The notes under the pieces: model-generated
What the model was told of the DNA's origin: nothing
The model's input: the letters and a program-made list of their open reading frames with translations, nothing else
The model's database searches: none
Position numbers and translations under genes: made by a program
NCBI GenBank assembly: GCA_964501535.1
Contig: CAZCSV010000002.1
Location: forward strand, 496,001-560,000
Reading direction: 5' to 3'
DNA: 64,000 nt
Source: FEN-1279 sp964501535
Lineage (GTDB): Bacteria; Bacteroidota; Ignavibacteria; Tepidaquicellales; Tepidaquicellaceae
Shown: positions 35,965 to 44,280 of the stretch, one piece after another
Layout: every line of letters begins with the position of its first letter
Position numbering within the stretch: position 1 is the first letter of the stretch

Positions 35965-36050
35965 AATGTCATACCTGCATGTTTCTGGCAGGTATCGCTT
36001 TTCTTTTAAAATGTCATACCTGCACGTTTCTGGCAGGTATCGCTTTTTTT
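35965..36050 (+). terminator. two tandem copies of a terminator-like hairpin, 45-bp period
   Basis: ATACCTGC-N9-GCAGGTAT occurs at 35971-35995 and again at 36016-36040 in near-identical 45-bp units differing by one loop base and the T-tract. Each is followed by CGCTTTT and a T-rich tract. They can stop transcripts from nifU, or form a mobile hairpin repeat. A third hairpin follows at about 36068-36100 (CCCCTG/CAGGGG). Confidence 0.65.
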
Positions 36051-36100
36051 TTATATCCCTTTCAACTCGTTCCCAATCCCCCTGCCGTGACAGGGGAACG

Positions 36101-36615
36101 AAAAAATCATTTATACCCTTGTTGGTCTTTACTCCGCTTTTTTAACCTCACCAACAACAAAGAAATTCATCATTCCAAAAATCTTTTCCCTTGACTTTAT
36201 TAAGTGTATACCATATATTATTAAGGTATTGTTCTTTAGCATATGTAACTAAAAATTATAAAATTTCAGAAATAAAAAATTGCACAATTTTTTCACTTTT
36301 TAAATGAAAATTATGCAATTATTATGTAAAGTTGGATTTTTTATATATATTTTTACAACAACACCGTTGCTCGCGTTGCTCCAAATAACAACACTTGTTG
36401 CTCACGAAATCTGAAATAAATTATTGTAAAATAACTGTTAATTTGGACGAGCAACAAATTGCAACAAATAACAACACTCAGCAACACTTTTTGCCGTTTT
36501 GTAAAATCAATAACTTATTTTTAACTTTTGAAAGTGTGTTGCTGTATGATTTATTTGGATTTTCTCATTATGTGACTGATTCCGGCAAAAGTCCGGCACT
36601 TTTTTTCCCTGCCGG
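36101..36615. other. gene-free AT-rich stretch with repeated GTTGCT/AGCAAC words
   Basis: No credible gene. CAAATAACAACAC occurs twice (36382-36394 and 36465-36477), and GTTGCT / GCAACA words are frequent between 36360 and 36490 and again near 36537. An open frame crosses it but lacks protein character. Confidence 0.5.
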
Positions 36616-37281
36616 TCAGGTATATAGCGAATCCTCTTTTCCTAAATCCCTGAACTCGCTGTCCTGTACATCGAAACCGATTACTTTACTGCCTCCGCCC
36701 ATCATCTCGATGTATAAATCGAATATGTCGAGGTATTCGGTTTTTCTTCCGGAAAAAATTTTGTTCGATATGATGTGTATCCCGTTGAATGCGTAAAGAT
36801 TTTCTTTATTCGAATTCTCGTTTTCTCTGCGGAGCAATTTCATGTTGTCGTCGAATTCGAGATAGCGTTTTGTCTTCCTCTTCTGTACCGCTATCGTGGC
36901 AAGCGGTCTGTATGTCTTGTGAAAGTCAATGATTTGCATTAAATCGAAATCCGTAAATACATCCACGTTTATCACGGGAAAAAAATCTTCTTTCTCTAAA
37001 TACCTGCTGGCGTTAAGTATTCCTCCGCCCGTGCCGAGTATCTCCGCCTCTTCGATGACGAATGTTTTTATCCCGAAATAATTTTTTCCGAAGTAATCGG
37101 TGATTTGTTCAGCAAAGTGGTGTGCGTTTATTACCAGTTCGTCGCATCCCAGATTTATCAGCTTCCGTATCTGATAGTTTATCATCGGCTCGCTTTGAAA
37201 GGGGACGAGGGCTTTTGGTATTTTGTCCGTCAAGGGCTTCAGACGCGTTCCGAAACCCGCCGCAAGTATCATTGCCTTCAT
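36616..37281 (-). CDS. sugar-phosphate nucleotidyltransferase (MurU/GlmU-N-like)
   Basis: 221 aa. The start MKAMILAAGFGTRLKPLTDKIPKALVPFQSEPM is the nucleotide-binding loop; EEAEILGTGGGILNASRYL and VINVDVFTDFDL complete the active site. This is the size of MurU-type uridylyltransferases, without a hexapeptide acyltransferase tail. It activates a sugar phosphate for the envelope or cell-wall recycling; the sugar is not evident. It is a single gene between two repeat-rich regions. Confidence 0.88.
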   Translation of the reverse strand: MKAMILAAGFGTRLKPLTDKIPKALVPFQSEPMINYQIRKLINLGCDELVINAHHFAEQITDYFGKNYFGIKTFVIEEAEILGTGGGILNASRYLEKEDFFPVINVDVFTDFDLMQIIDFHKTYRPLATIAVQKRKTKRYLEFDDNMKLLRRENENSNKENLYAFNGIHIISNKIFSGRKTEYLDIFDLYIEMMGGGSKVIGFDVQDSEFRDLGKEDSLYT

Positions 37282-37342
37282 AGTATTGAATTTACTAAAT
37301 AATTTCTGAAGTTGTAATTCATAATTATTTTTCGAAATATTC

Positions 37343-37795
37343 GACTCCTGCGGAGTCGGTTTCTATCGTATTTAATATGTTACTGATATTTGACTCCTAC
37401 GGAGTCAAAAGTTCTTACTGATAAATTAATTCTAGAAAAACTCCGTCAGGAGTTTAATATCAGTAACATGTAAGATTCCGATTACTATGTCTCCTACTGA
37501 GTCAAAAGCTCTGACTGGTAAATTAATTCTTGAAAAACTCCGTCAGGAGTTTAATATCAGTAACATGTAAGATTCCGGCGAATATGTCTCCTACGGAGTC
37601 AAAAGTTCTTACTGATAAATTAATTCTTGAAAAACTCCGTTAGGAGTTTAATATCAGTAACATGGAAGATTCCGATTAATATGACTCCTACTGAGTCAAA
37701 AGCTCTGACTGATAAATTAATTCTTGAAAAACTCCGTTAGGAGTTTAATATCAGTAACATGGAAGATTCCGGGTAATATGACTCCTTTAGGAGTC
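37343..37795. repeat. four 97-bp tandem palindromic units plus end pieces
   Basis: GACTCC...GAGTC palindromes start at 37392, 37489, 37586, 37683 and 37780, exactly 97 bp apart. Inside each unit an outer stem (ACTGATA ... TATCAGT) encloses an inner hairpin AACTCC-GT(C/T)A-GGAGTT. A shorter, 49-bp form sits at 37343-37391. Units 1 and 3 (TACGGAG) and units 2 and 4 (TACTGAG) share one set of changes, while units 1-2 and 3-4 share another (GTCAGG/CATGTAAG against GTTAGG/CATGGAAG). There are no protein-like frames in 37282-37886. Confidence 0.95.
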
Positions 37796-37886
37796 GAATA
37801 TTAATATAAAATTTAAATAAGATATTTTTTGTTTCATATTAAAAAAGTTTTAAAAAGACTAATTTGACGGTAGAATAAATATTAAT

Positions 37887-38843
37887 ATGCTGAAATCATT
37901 AAATACTGCTATGATAGAAACCGAAATCAATTACGAAGAGGAAATTCTGCGTCTGAAAAAAGAAATGAATGCCGTTATCCTTGCACACTTTTATCAGGAG
38001 TCTGAAATTCAGGATATCGCCGATTTTATCGGCGACAGCCTACAGCTCGCTCAGGCGGCTCAAAAAACCGAAGCCGACGTCATCGTATTTGCCGGTGTGC
38101 ATTTTATGGCTGAGACCGCTAAAATATTGAATCCCGATAAACTCGTCCTGCTTCCCGATTTGAAAGCTGGATGCTCTCTCGCCGAAGGATGCCCGGCTCC
38201 GCTCCTGCAGAAATTTAAAGATAAAAATCCGGAACATATTTTAATCAGCTATGTGAATTGCTCCGCTGAAGTAAAAGCAATTTCGGATATAATATGCACT
38301 TCCTCGAATGCCGAGAAGATTGTAAATCAACTGCCTAAAGAACAAAAAATAATTTTCGCACCGGATAAAAATCTGGGAAAATATTTAATCAGAAAGACAG
38401 GCAGGGAAATGAAGCTGTGGCAGGGCTCCTGTATAGTCCACGAAACATTCAGCGAAAGAAAAATCATTAAATTGAAAACCGAAAATCCCAACGCAAAAAT
38501 AATTTCACACCCCGAATGCGAAGAAACTGTCCTGGATTATTCCGATTTCATCGGCTCTACCAGCGCATTGCTGAAGTATGTTCAGGAAGATTCGGCAAAT
38601 GAATTTATTGTCGCGACAGAGCCCGGGATTATAACGCAGATGAAGAAAAAATGTCCCGATAAAACTTTCATCACCGCTCCGCCGGAAGCCTCCTGCTCCT
38701 GTAACGAATGCCCTTATATGAAACTGAATACGATGGAAAAATTATTTTTGTGCATGAGGGATAAAACACCCGAAATCACTATGGATGAGGATTTGAGAGT
38801 AAAGGCATTGAAACCGATTCTGAGAATGCTCGAAATGAGTTAA
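37887..38843 (+). CDS. nadA: quinolinate synthase
   Basis: 318 aa from ATG 37887; ATG 37911 (MIETEINYEEEI) is an equally good start. The enzyme condenses iminoaspartate with dihydroxyacetone phosphate in NAD synthesis. Motifs: NAVILAHFYQESEIQDIADFIGDSL, the [4Fe-4S] ligands in DLKAGCSLAEGCPA, the YVNCSAEVKA segment, SHPECEETV and CSCNECPYM. Cytoplasmic. nadB and nadC are not in the window. It is followed at 4 bp by the 3' end of rnpB on the other strand. Confidence 0.95.
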   Translation: MLKSLNTAMIETEINYEEEILRLKKEMNAVILAHFYQESEIQDIADFIGDSLQLAQAAQKTEADVIVFAGVHFMAETAKILNPDKLVLLPDLKAGCSLAEGCPAPLLQKFKDKNPEHILISYVNCSAEVKAISDIICTSSNAEKIVNQLPKEQKIIFAPDKNLGKYLIRKTGREMKLWQGSCIVHETFSERKIIKLKTENPNAKIISHPECEETVLDYSDFIGSTSALLKYVQEDSANEFIVATEPGIITQMKKKCPDKTFITAPPEASCSCNECPYMKLNTMEKLFLCMRDKTPEITMDEDLRVKALKPILRMLEMS

Positions 38844-38847
38844 TTAT

Positions 38848-39226
38848 CCATTCCGTTTAATAAGCCGGATTCTGTGTCCCGAATATACGGGCGGCAACCA
38901 TTTATCTTATCCTGCAATTGCTCGCAGGCTTTTTGCGACCTACCCCGGGAGCATTTAAAGCAAGCAGTACTTTTACTCCCTATACTTGGTCTTGCTCCGG
39001 ATGAGGTTTGTCAATCTCAAAAATTGCTTTCTGAATGGTAGGCTCTTACCCTGCCGTTTCACCTTTACCCCCGAAAGGGCAGATTACTTTTCTGTAACAC
39101 TTTCTATTATTTCCCGTTGCCGGAAAATAATCCGGGAGTCTCTCCCGGCATCCCTGCTTTTATGGAGTCCGGACTTTCCTCACTATCCTGTAAACAGGAC
39201 CCGCGCGATTGCCTAAAACGGAATGG
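38848..39226 (-). ncRNA. rnpB: RNase P RNA
   Basis: About 379 nt on the minus strand. The two ends, CCATTCCGTTT and AAACGGAATGG, pair as helix P1. The universal P4 strands are visible as GAGGAAAGTCCGGACTCC near the 5' side and ACAGAATCCGGCTTA near the 3' end. Other conserved pieces are AGATAAATGGTTGCCGCCC and several C-G-rich hairpins of bacterial type A RNA. It is the catalytic RNA that trims tRNA 5' ends. It lies 17 bp downstream of the zinc-ribbon gene on the same strand. Confidence 0.95.
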
Positions 39227-39243
39227 ATATTAAAAAGAACTTT

Positions 39244-40095
39244 CTAACTGTTTGAAACAATTGATTCGTCTATTAAAATCCTGCCGCAGGATTGACAGGT
39301 GAAAATTTCTTCCGCCATTTTTATCTCGATTTCCCTTTGGGGAGGAACAGAGTTGTAACACCCGCTGCAGTTTCCTTTCCTTACTATTGCAGTTGCTTCA
39401 CCTTTCATCGAGCCGCTGTTGATTCTTTCGTATAAACTCCTTGTCTCCTCGTCCAGCTTTTCCAGTATTACATTCCTTTTTTCCGTTAATTCTTTCTCTT
39501 CGTCCTCGAATTCTGTGTTAAGTTCGTTTAGAAGCTCTTTGTTCTCTTCAAGCTCCTTTTTGAACTCCTCGTTTTTTATTGTCCTCTCTTCGATTTCCTT
39601 TTTTACCGAGGAATTTTGAGAATTAATTTCCTTGATGCGAGCTTCGTTTTTCTCGATTAAATCTATGTAGCTGTCGATTGATTTTACGATGTCATCATAT
39701 TCTTTGTTGCTTTTTGCATTATATTTCAGCTCGTCATACTTGTTCATCTTTTCTTCGTATACTTTATTATCTTTTATTAACTGCTGTTTCTCGTTTTCGA
39801 GAATCTCTATCTTGGAAGAATCCTCACGGATAATATTTTCAATGGCATCAATATTATCTGTCAAAGCTTTTATTTTATCGGGCAAATCACCTTTCTCTTC
39901 GTCTATCTCGGCTAATTCTTTATCTATCTTGGTAAGCTCGTTAAGTAGAATTAATTTATCCGTTAAATTTGGCTTTTTCACCCCTTCCTTGTATTCAAAG
40001 AATTCAAGTATCCTCGATTCCTGTTCGCTTTCTTCCCTGTTCTCCGAATTGTTATTCGATTCTAAAGAAGACTGTTCTAAATTTGCTTCATCCAT
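39244..40095 (-). CDS. coiled-coil protein with C4 zinc ribbon (zf-RING_7)
   Basis: 283 aa. A glutamate/asparagine-rich start, then about 170 residues of antiparallel coiled coil (heptads of E, K, L, I), then a zinc ribbon with CSGC and CQSC near the end. The family is found beside Nif3 and RNase P/RNase H genes in other phyla; nucleic-acid binding is suspected but unproven. Its ATG shares one base with the stop of the Nif3-insert gene upstream, and rnpB starts 17 bp downstream. Confidence 0.85.
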   Translation of the reverse strand: MDEANLEQSSLESNNNSENREESEQESRILEFFEYKEGVKKPNLTDKLILLNELTKIDKELAEIDEEKGDLPDKIKALTDNIDAIENIIREDSSKIEILENEKQQLIKDNKVYEEKMNKYDELKYNAKSNKEYDDIVKSIDSYIDLIEKNEARIKEINSQNSSVKKEIEERTIKNEEFKKELEENKELLNELNTEFEDEEKELTEKRNVILEKLDEETRSLYERINSGSMKGEATAIVRKGNCSGCYNSVPPQREIEIKMAEEIFTCQSCGRILIDESIVSNS

Positions 40096-40721
40096 TATAT
40101 ATATTTGAATTTAATATTGTTGTTTTCTGAATATAAAATAATATTGCAATTTTTTTCCTTCGCATTATAAGATATCTTACGGTTGTAATTCAGCGATGTA
40201 AAGAATAACCTGTTTATCTTTTTTTTCTTTCCTATGTATTCGGTTTTTATCTTTTTATTTATTCTTGAAATTATATCGTTCACGAAAAGAGGTTCTTTAA
40301 ATGTTATAATACATGAAGACGGAATATCAGTTCGTTTTTGAAAGTCATATATTTCATATGCTACTTCTTCGTACGGATGATTGAGCAAGAGTGCATCAAT
40401 TACTTTATCGAGGCTCTCCTCACCGCACTCTACTTCCAGCCTTACTTCCTCTTCAAATGATAGTTTACCTTTTTTACCTGTGAATGGATTAGTCTTTTTC
40501 CCGGGCAAGTAAGTTCCTAGCCCTTTCATTCTGAAAGAACACATATGGTAATTTCCTATTTTCCCTGCTCCCGCGAACGACATCTCGAAAGTTAATTTAT
40601 CTACAAATTCTAAAGGGACATAAGTCACGATTTTTTTTCTGTTAATGTAAAGAAAACTTATGTCTTCCATATTCTCAATTTCTCTCTTTTTGAAAAGACC
40701 TGTGAAAGTTCTGAATTCCAT
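40095..40721 (-). CDS. stand-alone Nif3/YqfO insert-domain protein
   Basis: 208 aa. Residues 33-130 match the CutA/PII-like domain normally inserted in Nif3/YqfO proteins: YVPLEFVDKLTFEMSFAGAGKIGNYHMCSFRMKGLGTYLPG, NPFTGKKGKLSFEEEVRLEVEC, and ALLLNHPYEEVAYEIYDF. The flanking Nif3 halves with their dinuclear-metal His/Glu ligands are missing: the N-terminal part is only about 32 residues, and the C-terminal 70 are degenerate. A full Nif3 of this type has about 370 residues. It overlaps the zinc-ribbon gene by one base (TAATG). Confidence 0.78.
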   Translation of the reverse strand: MEFRTFTGLFKKREIENMEDISFLYINRKKIVTYVPLEFVDKLTFEMSFAGAGKIGNYHMCSFRMKGLGTYLPGKKTNPFTGKKGKLSFEEEVRLEVECGEESLDKVIDALLLNHPYEEVAYEIYDFQKRTDIPSSCIITFKEPLFVNDIISRINKKIKTEYIGKKKKINRLFFTSLNYNRKISYNAKEKNCNIILYSENNNIKFKYI

Positions 40722-40744
40722 AAATATTTCCTTAAATTATGTAT

Positions 40745-40780
40745 AAAAAAAAAGTGTATCTTTTGGGATACACTTTTTAA
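40745..40780 (-). terminator. intrinsic terminator after metF
   Basis: AAAGTGTATC-N6-GATACACTTT, with a run of A on the left that reads as a T-run on the minus strand. It lies about 110 bp past the metF stop. Confidence 0.8.
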
Positions 40781-40886
40781 AATTTAACTACCGTAATTAA
40801 TAGTATATGTATAAAATATTAAAATCTTTATTAAATCCATCATATAAAAATATTATCTCGGAGTTGTAAATTCAAGGCAATAATTA

Positions 40887-41837
40887 CTATATATTCAATT
40901 TTTTTATCAATTTTTGCACTGGAGTTGAATTCTGCAGTATATAAAAATGTACCGCAGGAACTCCAAAATTAAATAATGCCTCAACCTGCTTATATGCCCA
41001 GTTTATTCCGATTTCCTGTGTATACTTGCTGTCCGAGTTTAGTATCTCTTCCGATAACTCTTCCGGAATATCTATAATAAAATCCTTTGGCAGACTCGAT
41101 AAATGTTTCTTTGTGGTTAAGATTTTTATGCCGGGAATTATCGGGACATTGATTCCCTCTTCATTGCATAGTTTGACAAAGTTGAAAAAATGGTCGTTGT
41201 TGAAAAACATTTGGGTTACTATGTAATGAGCACCCGCATCTATTTTATTTTTAAGATATTTAATATCCGTTTTTAAATTTGGAGCCTCAAAATGTTTTTC
41301 AGGGTATCCACCCACACCAATACAAAAATCCGTTGAAGCCGCATCCAGTAAATCTTCCTCCAGATAAATCCCATTGTTCATGTTTATTATTTGCTCTACT
41401 AATTCGATTGTATATACATTACTGGTTTTTCCGTGCGGAATTGGTTTTTTATATTCTCTTTCGTCTCCTCTTACTGCTAATACATTTTCAATCCCAAGAT
41501 AATTCAGCTCTATCAGTGCATCCTCGGTTTCTTCTTTTGTAAATCCTGTGCAAAGAAGATGCGGTACTGTTTCTACATTATATTTATTCTTAATTGCTAC
41601 GCAAAGACCTATCGTTCCGGGTCTTTTACGTTTAATTTTTTTTCTAATTCCTTCTGGGGTTTCTTCATATTGGACTTCCGCTGAATGCGAAGTTACATCG
41701 ATAAACGGGGGATTGTATTTGATTAGTTCATCGATTATACCGAATATTTGTCTTATATCCCCTCCTCTCAGAGGTGGTATGATTTCAAAACTTATCAGGG
41801 GATTTTTGGCTTTTTCTAAATGCTCAATTACTTTCAA
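40887..41837 (-). CDS. metF: methylenetetrahydrofolate reductase
   Basis: 316 aa. It reduces 5,10-methylene-THF to 5-methyl-THF with FAD. Family motifs: ISFEIIPPLRGGD near the start, FIDVTSHSA, NVLAVRGDE, and a QMFFNNDHFFNFVK segment followed by VPIIPGIKILTTKKHL. It is about 20 residues longer than E. coli MetF. Cytoplasmic, methionine/C1 metabolism. It is transcribed away from the TolB-like gene by 28 bp on the same strand, so co-transcription is possible. Confidence 0.95.
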   Translation of the reverse strand: MKVIEHLEKAKNPLISFEIIPPLRGGDIRQIFGIIDELIKYNPPFIDVTSHSAEVQYEETPEGIRKKIKRKRPGTIGLCVAIKNKYNVETVPHLLCTGFTKEETEDALIELNYLGIENVLAVRGDEREYKKPIPHGKTSNVYTIELVEQIINMNNGIYLEEDLLDAASTDFCIGVGGYPEKHFEAPNLKTDIKYLKNKIDAGAHYIVTQMFFNNDHFFNFVKLCNEEGINVPIIPGIKILTTKKHLSSLPKDFIIDIPEELSEEILNSDSKYTQEIGINWAYKQVEALFNFGVPAVHFYILQNSTPVQKLIKKLNI

Positions 41838-41865
41838 TATAAATTAATTTAATTATTAAAATCAA

Positions 41866-42846
41866 TTAATGGACATCGGGTTGTAAATTATTACCCTGCG
41901 TCGTCAACATTGTACATTTACCCGTGCTTAATTCGACAATTCCAATCTGGTAATCATTCCCGTTTTCCGCATCAAATATTATTCTGTCGGTATCTACCCA
42001 CTTGTAAGTTCCTATATTTCCGCCTTTAGTAGTGATGGCTTCTTTGTTGTTTCCGTCGAGAGTCATTGTATATAATTTTACAGTGTTTGTACCAATCGAT
42101 AAAAATGCAATCTTTTTATCGTCGGGTGAAAATTTCGGAAGATTACAACTTGTAATCCCTTTTGTCAGGGCGTATTCCTTGCCGTTATCGAATAAGTAAA
42201 TCGTACCGTTTAACTGCATATTGAACCCTGCATATACTACCTTGTTTGCATCCGAGGAAATATCCGGAAGTAAATTGGCATTATCATTTATGTTGATTTG
42301 AATTGTGTTGTCTTCTGTCGTGTCTTCCAGGTCTGTCATCATAATGCATTTGTTATCATCATAGAAAGCAGAATAAACGATAAATCTGCCGCTTCTTGAA
42401 AGCACCTGCTGATTCGAGTAACCGATTGTTGAAATTAAATATGCTTCCCCTTCTGCTGGATCGATAATATAAATCGTTAATGCTCCGTCCTGGTCTGAAT
42501 TGAAAATTATCTGCTCTCCGTCGGCAGTAAAGGATGGATTTGTACCTCCGTAAATGAACAACGGTTCTTCGGGTTTATCCGTATCCGCATTTACAATCAG
42601 GTAAATCCTATCGTCATCAGTCTGAAAAACAATTTTCGTTCCGTCGGGCGACCATCTGGGCTTGGAACAATTTGCCGCTAAATCAGTAATCTGTTTTTTA
42701 TTGCTTCCGTCGTCGTTCATTGTAAATATCTGTAAATAGTTGCTTTTCGTATTGTCCGAACTGTATACAATTTTCTTATCTTTTTGAGAATATGCGATGT
42801 TAATCAGCAAAATAAAAAAAGTAACTAGTGCTGCAATTTTATTCAT
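41866..42846 (-). CDS. secreted TolB-like WD40/PD40 beta-propeller protein
   Basis: 326 aa with signal peptide (MNKIAALVTFFILLINIAYSQ). Six or so PD40 repeats follow, each like SKPRWSPDGTKIVFQTDDD, PSFTADGEQIIFNSDQDG or LPKFSPDDKKIAFLSIGTN. The beta-propeller has no enzyme motif and no T9SS tail, so it probably stays in the periplasm as a binding protein. It lacks the TolB N-terminal domain and no tol/pal genes are near, so it is not the TolB of the Tol system. Confidence 0.82.
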   Translation of the reverse strand: MNKIAALVTFFILLINIAYSQKDKKIVYSSDNTKSNYLQIFTMNDDGSNKKQITDLAANCSKPRWSPDGTKIVFQTDDDRIYLIVNADTDKPEEPLFIYGGTNPSFTADGEQIIFNSDQDGALTIYIIDPAEGEAYLISTIGYSNQQVLSRSGRFIVYSAFYDDNKCIMMTDLEDTTEDNTIQININDNANLLPDISSDANKVVYAGFNMQLNGTIYLFDNGKEYALTKGITSCNLPKFSPDDKKIAFLSIGTNTVKLYTMTLDGNNKEAITTKGGNIGTYKWVDTDRIIFDAENGNDYQIGIVELSTGKCTMLTTQGNNLQPDVH

Positions 42847-43098
42847 AAAATTATTTTATTTTTAAGTTTAAATTTAAAAAACATTTTCAAGTTAAGAAAG
42901 TATATAATAAATCCTTTTGTCGAAACGATTGACCTGTGAAAAATTATGGATTCGGAGATTTGTCTGCTATTAACTTTTATTAGTATTAACTGAAAATAAA
43001 ATTATGATTAAAAAATTTTATATAGTCAATATTATTGTGAATAATTTTTTTATTTTTATATTGCAGAATATGTTTTATTTTCTATGATAAATTGAATT

Positions 43099-43509
43099 AT
43101 GAGGGAAATTGATTTTAAGAATGAATTAAAATTCCAGGCTTCCAGAAGCGGAGGAAAAGGCGGTCAGAATGTAAATAAAGTTTCAACAAAAATCGAACTG
43201 ATTTTTGATGTTATCAATTCAATCTTGTTAAGCGACGAAGAAAAAAATACATTACTTGTGAAACTGAAGAATAAAATAGATAAAAACGGTGTGCTGAAAA
43301 TTACTGCTCAGAATGAACGCTCGCAATATTTAAATAAACAGACTGCGGTAAAAAAATTTTATTCGATTCTGGAGAATGCATTTAAAAAAGAAAAAATCAG
43401 ACGTAAAACTACTCCTACAGGAATTTCAAGAGTGGAGAGGTTGAATTTTAAAAAAATTATTTCGAGGAAAAAATCGTACAGAAGAAAGGACTTTCTGAAA
43501 GAGATTTGA
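43099..43509 (+). CDS. arfB: alternative ribosome-rescue peptidyl-tRNA hydrolase
   Basis: 136 aa. The catalytic loop SRSGGKGGQNVNKVSTKIEL (GGQ) is near the N-terminus and the basic tail RRKTTPTGISRVERLNFKKI...KKSYRRK that enters the mRNA channel is at the C-terminus. ArfB (YaeJ) frees stalled ribosomes. It overlaps the pgeF start by 4 bp. Confidence 0.93.
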   Translation: MREIDFKNELKFQASRSGGKGGQNVNKVSTKIELIFDVINSILLSDEEKNTLLVKLKNKIDKNGVLKITAQNERSQYLNKQTAVKKFYSILENAFKKEKIRRKTTPTGISRVERLNFKKIISRKKSYRRKDFLKEI

Positions 43510-44081
43510 ATGAATTAAAAATAATTAAGTCAAGGATTTTTAATAAATTCCTGGAATTGAAATTTGGTATTAGCACTTTATCGGGAGGAGATGGAAATTC
43601 TCCGTATTTGTTCAATCTAAGTTTCCTGGTTGGAGATAATGCGGAAAATGTAAAGAAGAACAGAAAAATTTTTTTCGATAAACTTGGTATAAGCGAAAAT
43701 CAGGTTTCCTATCAGCGACAGATACATTCAATAAAATCAAATAGAGTTGAACAGTTCGCTTTTTATAGAGACAGCGATGCTTTATACACGAACAGAAAAA
43801 ATAATTTTCTCGCGGTAAGCATTGCTGATTGCATACCCGTCTTTTTGTTTGAGAAGAAGAAAAAAATAGTTGCAGCAATACATTCGGGGTGGAAGGGAAC
43901 ATTAAATAGAATAACGACACTGACGATTGAGAAAATAATCACGGAATTTGCGGCAGATGTGAAAAATATATTGGCTTATATAGGACCGGGTATTCCTGTT
44001 GAGCATTTTGAGGTAGGCAGAGAAATTGCTGATTTGTTCGATGATAATGTTACAGTAGAAAAAGGAGGTAAATTTTTATAG
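43506..44081 (+). CDS. pgeF: peptidoglycan editing factor PgeF, frame broken near the C-terminus
   Basis: 191 aa in this frame, about 245 expected. The YfiH/laccase-domain motifs are present: RQIHSIKSNRVE, FLAVSIADCIPVFLF, AIHSGWKGTLNRI and YIGPGIPVEHFEVG. The enzyme corrects muropeptide precursors carrying wrong amino acids. The frame stops at TAG right after GGKFL; the missing end continues in the -1 frame to 44245 (next entry). One more T in the run TTTTT at 44074-44078 would restore it. A GGAGG lies just before the break. Confidence 0.85.
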   Translation: MNELKIIKSRIFNKFLELKFGISTLSGGDGNSPYLFNLSFLVGDNAENVKKNRKIFFDKLGISENQVSYQRQIHSIKSNRVEQFAFYRDSDALYTNRKNNFLAVSIADCIPVFLFEKKKKIVAAIHSGWKGTLNRITTLTIEKIITEFAADVKNILAYIGPGIPVEHFEVGREIADLFDDNVTVEKGGKFL

Positions 44082-44245
44082 ATTTAAAGTTGCATAATTA
44101 TCTGCAGTTAATCGGAATCGGAATTACAGATGAAAATATCGAAATATCGGATTATTGCACTTATAAGGAAAAGGAACTCTTTCACTCCTGCAGACGGGAT
44201 AAAGACAAATCAGGAAGAATGCTGGGTGTGATTGGAATGATATAA
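44072..44245 (+). pseudogene. pgeF: frame-shifted C-terminal part of pgeF
   Basis: In the -1 frame the sequence reads FIDLKLHNYLQLIGIGITDENIE, then DYCTYKEKELFHSCRRDKDK and SGRMLGVIGMI before TAA. This is the normal PgeF C-terminus (TYxxxELFxSxRRDxxxxGRMxGxI). Conservation of the family ending argues for a recent lesion, a sequencing error or frameshifting, not for long decay. Confidence 0.8.
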
Positions 44246-44280
44246 TTTGATAGATGACATTTGATAAGTTGTAAGAAAGA

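Noticed and set aside
36360..36490. Phage attachment site or integrase remnant
   Set aside because: GTTGCT/AGCAAC words repeat, but no integrase frame, tRNA end or flanking duplication could be found.
36395..36796. 133-codon ORF
   Set aside because: The right part is antisense to the nucleotidyltransferase gene and the left part is low-complexity intergenic DNA.
37343..37795. CRISPR-like array
   Set aside because: The 97-bp units abut without unique spacers, are palindromic over much of their length, and no cas gene is present.
38986..39216. 76-codon ORF
   Set aside because: It is antisense to RNase P RNA, and the conserved RNA explains the sequence.
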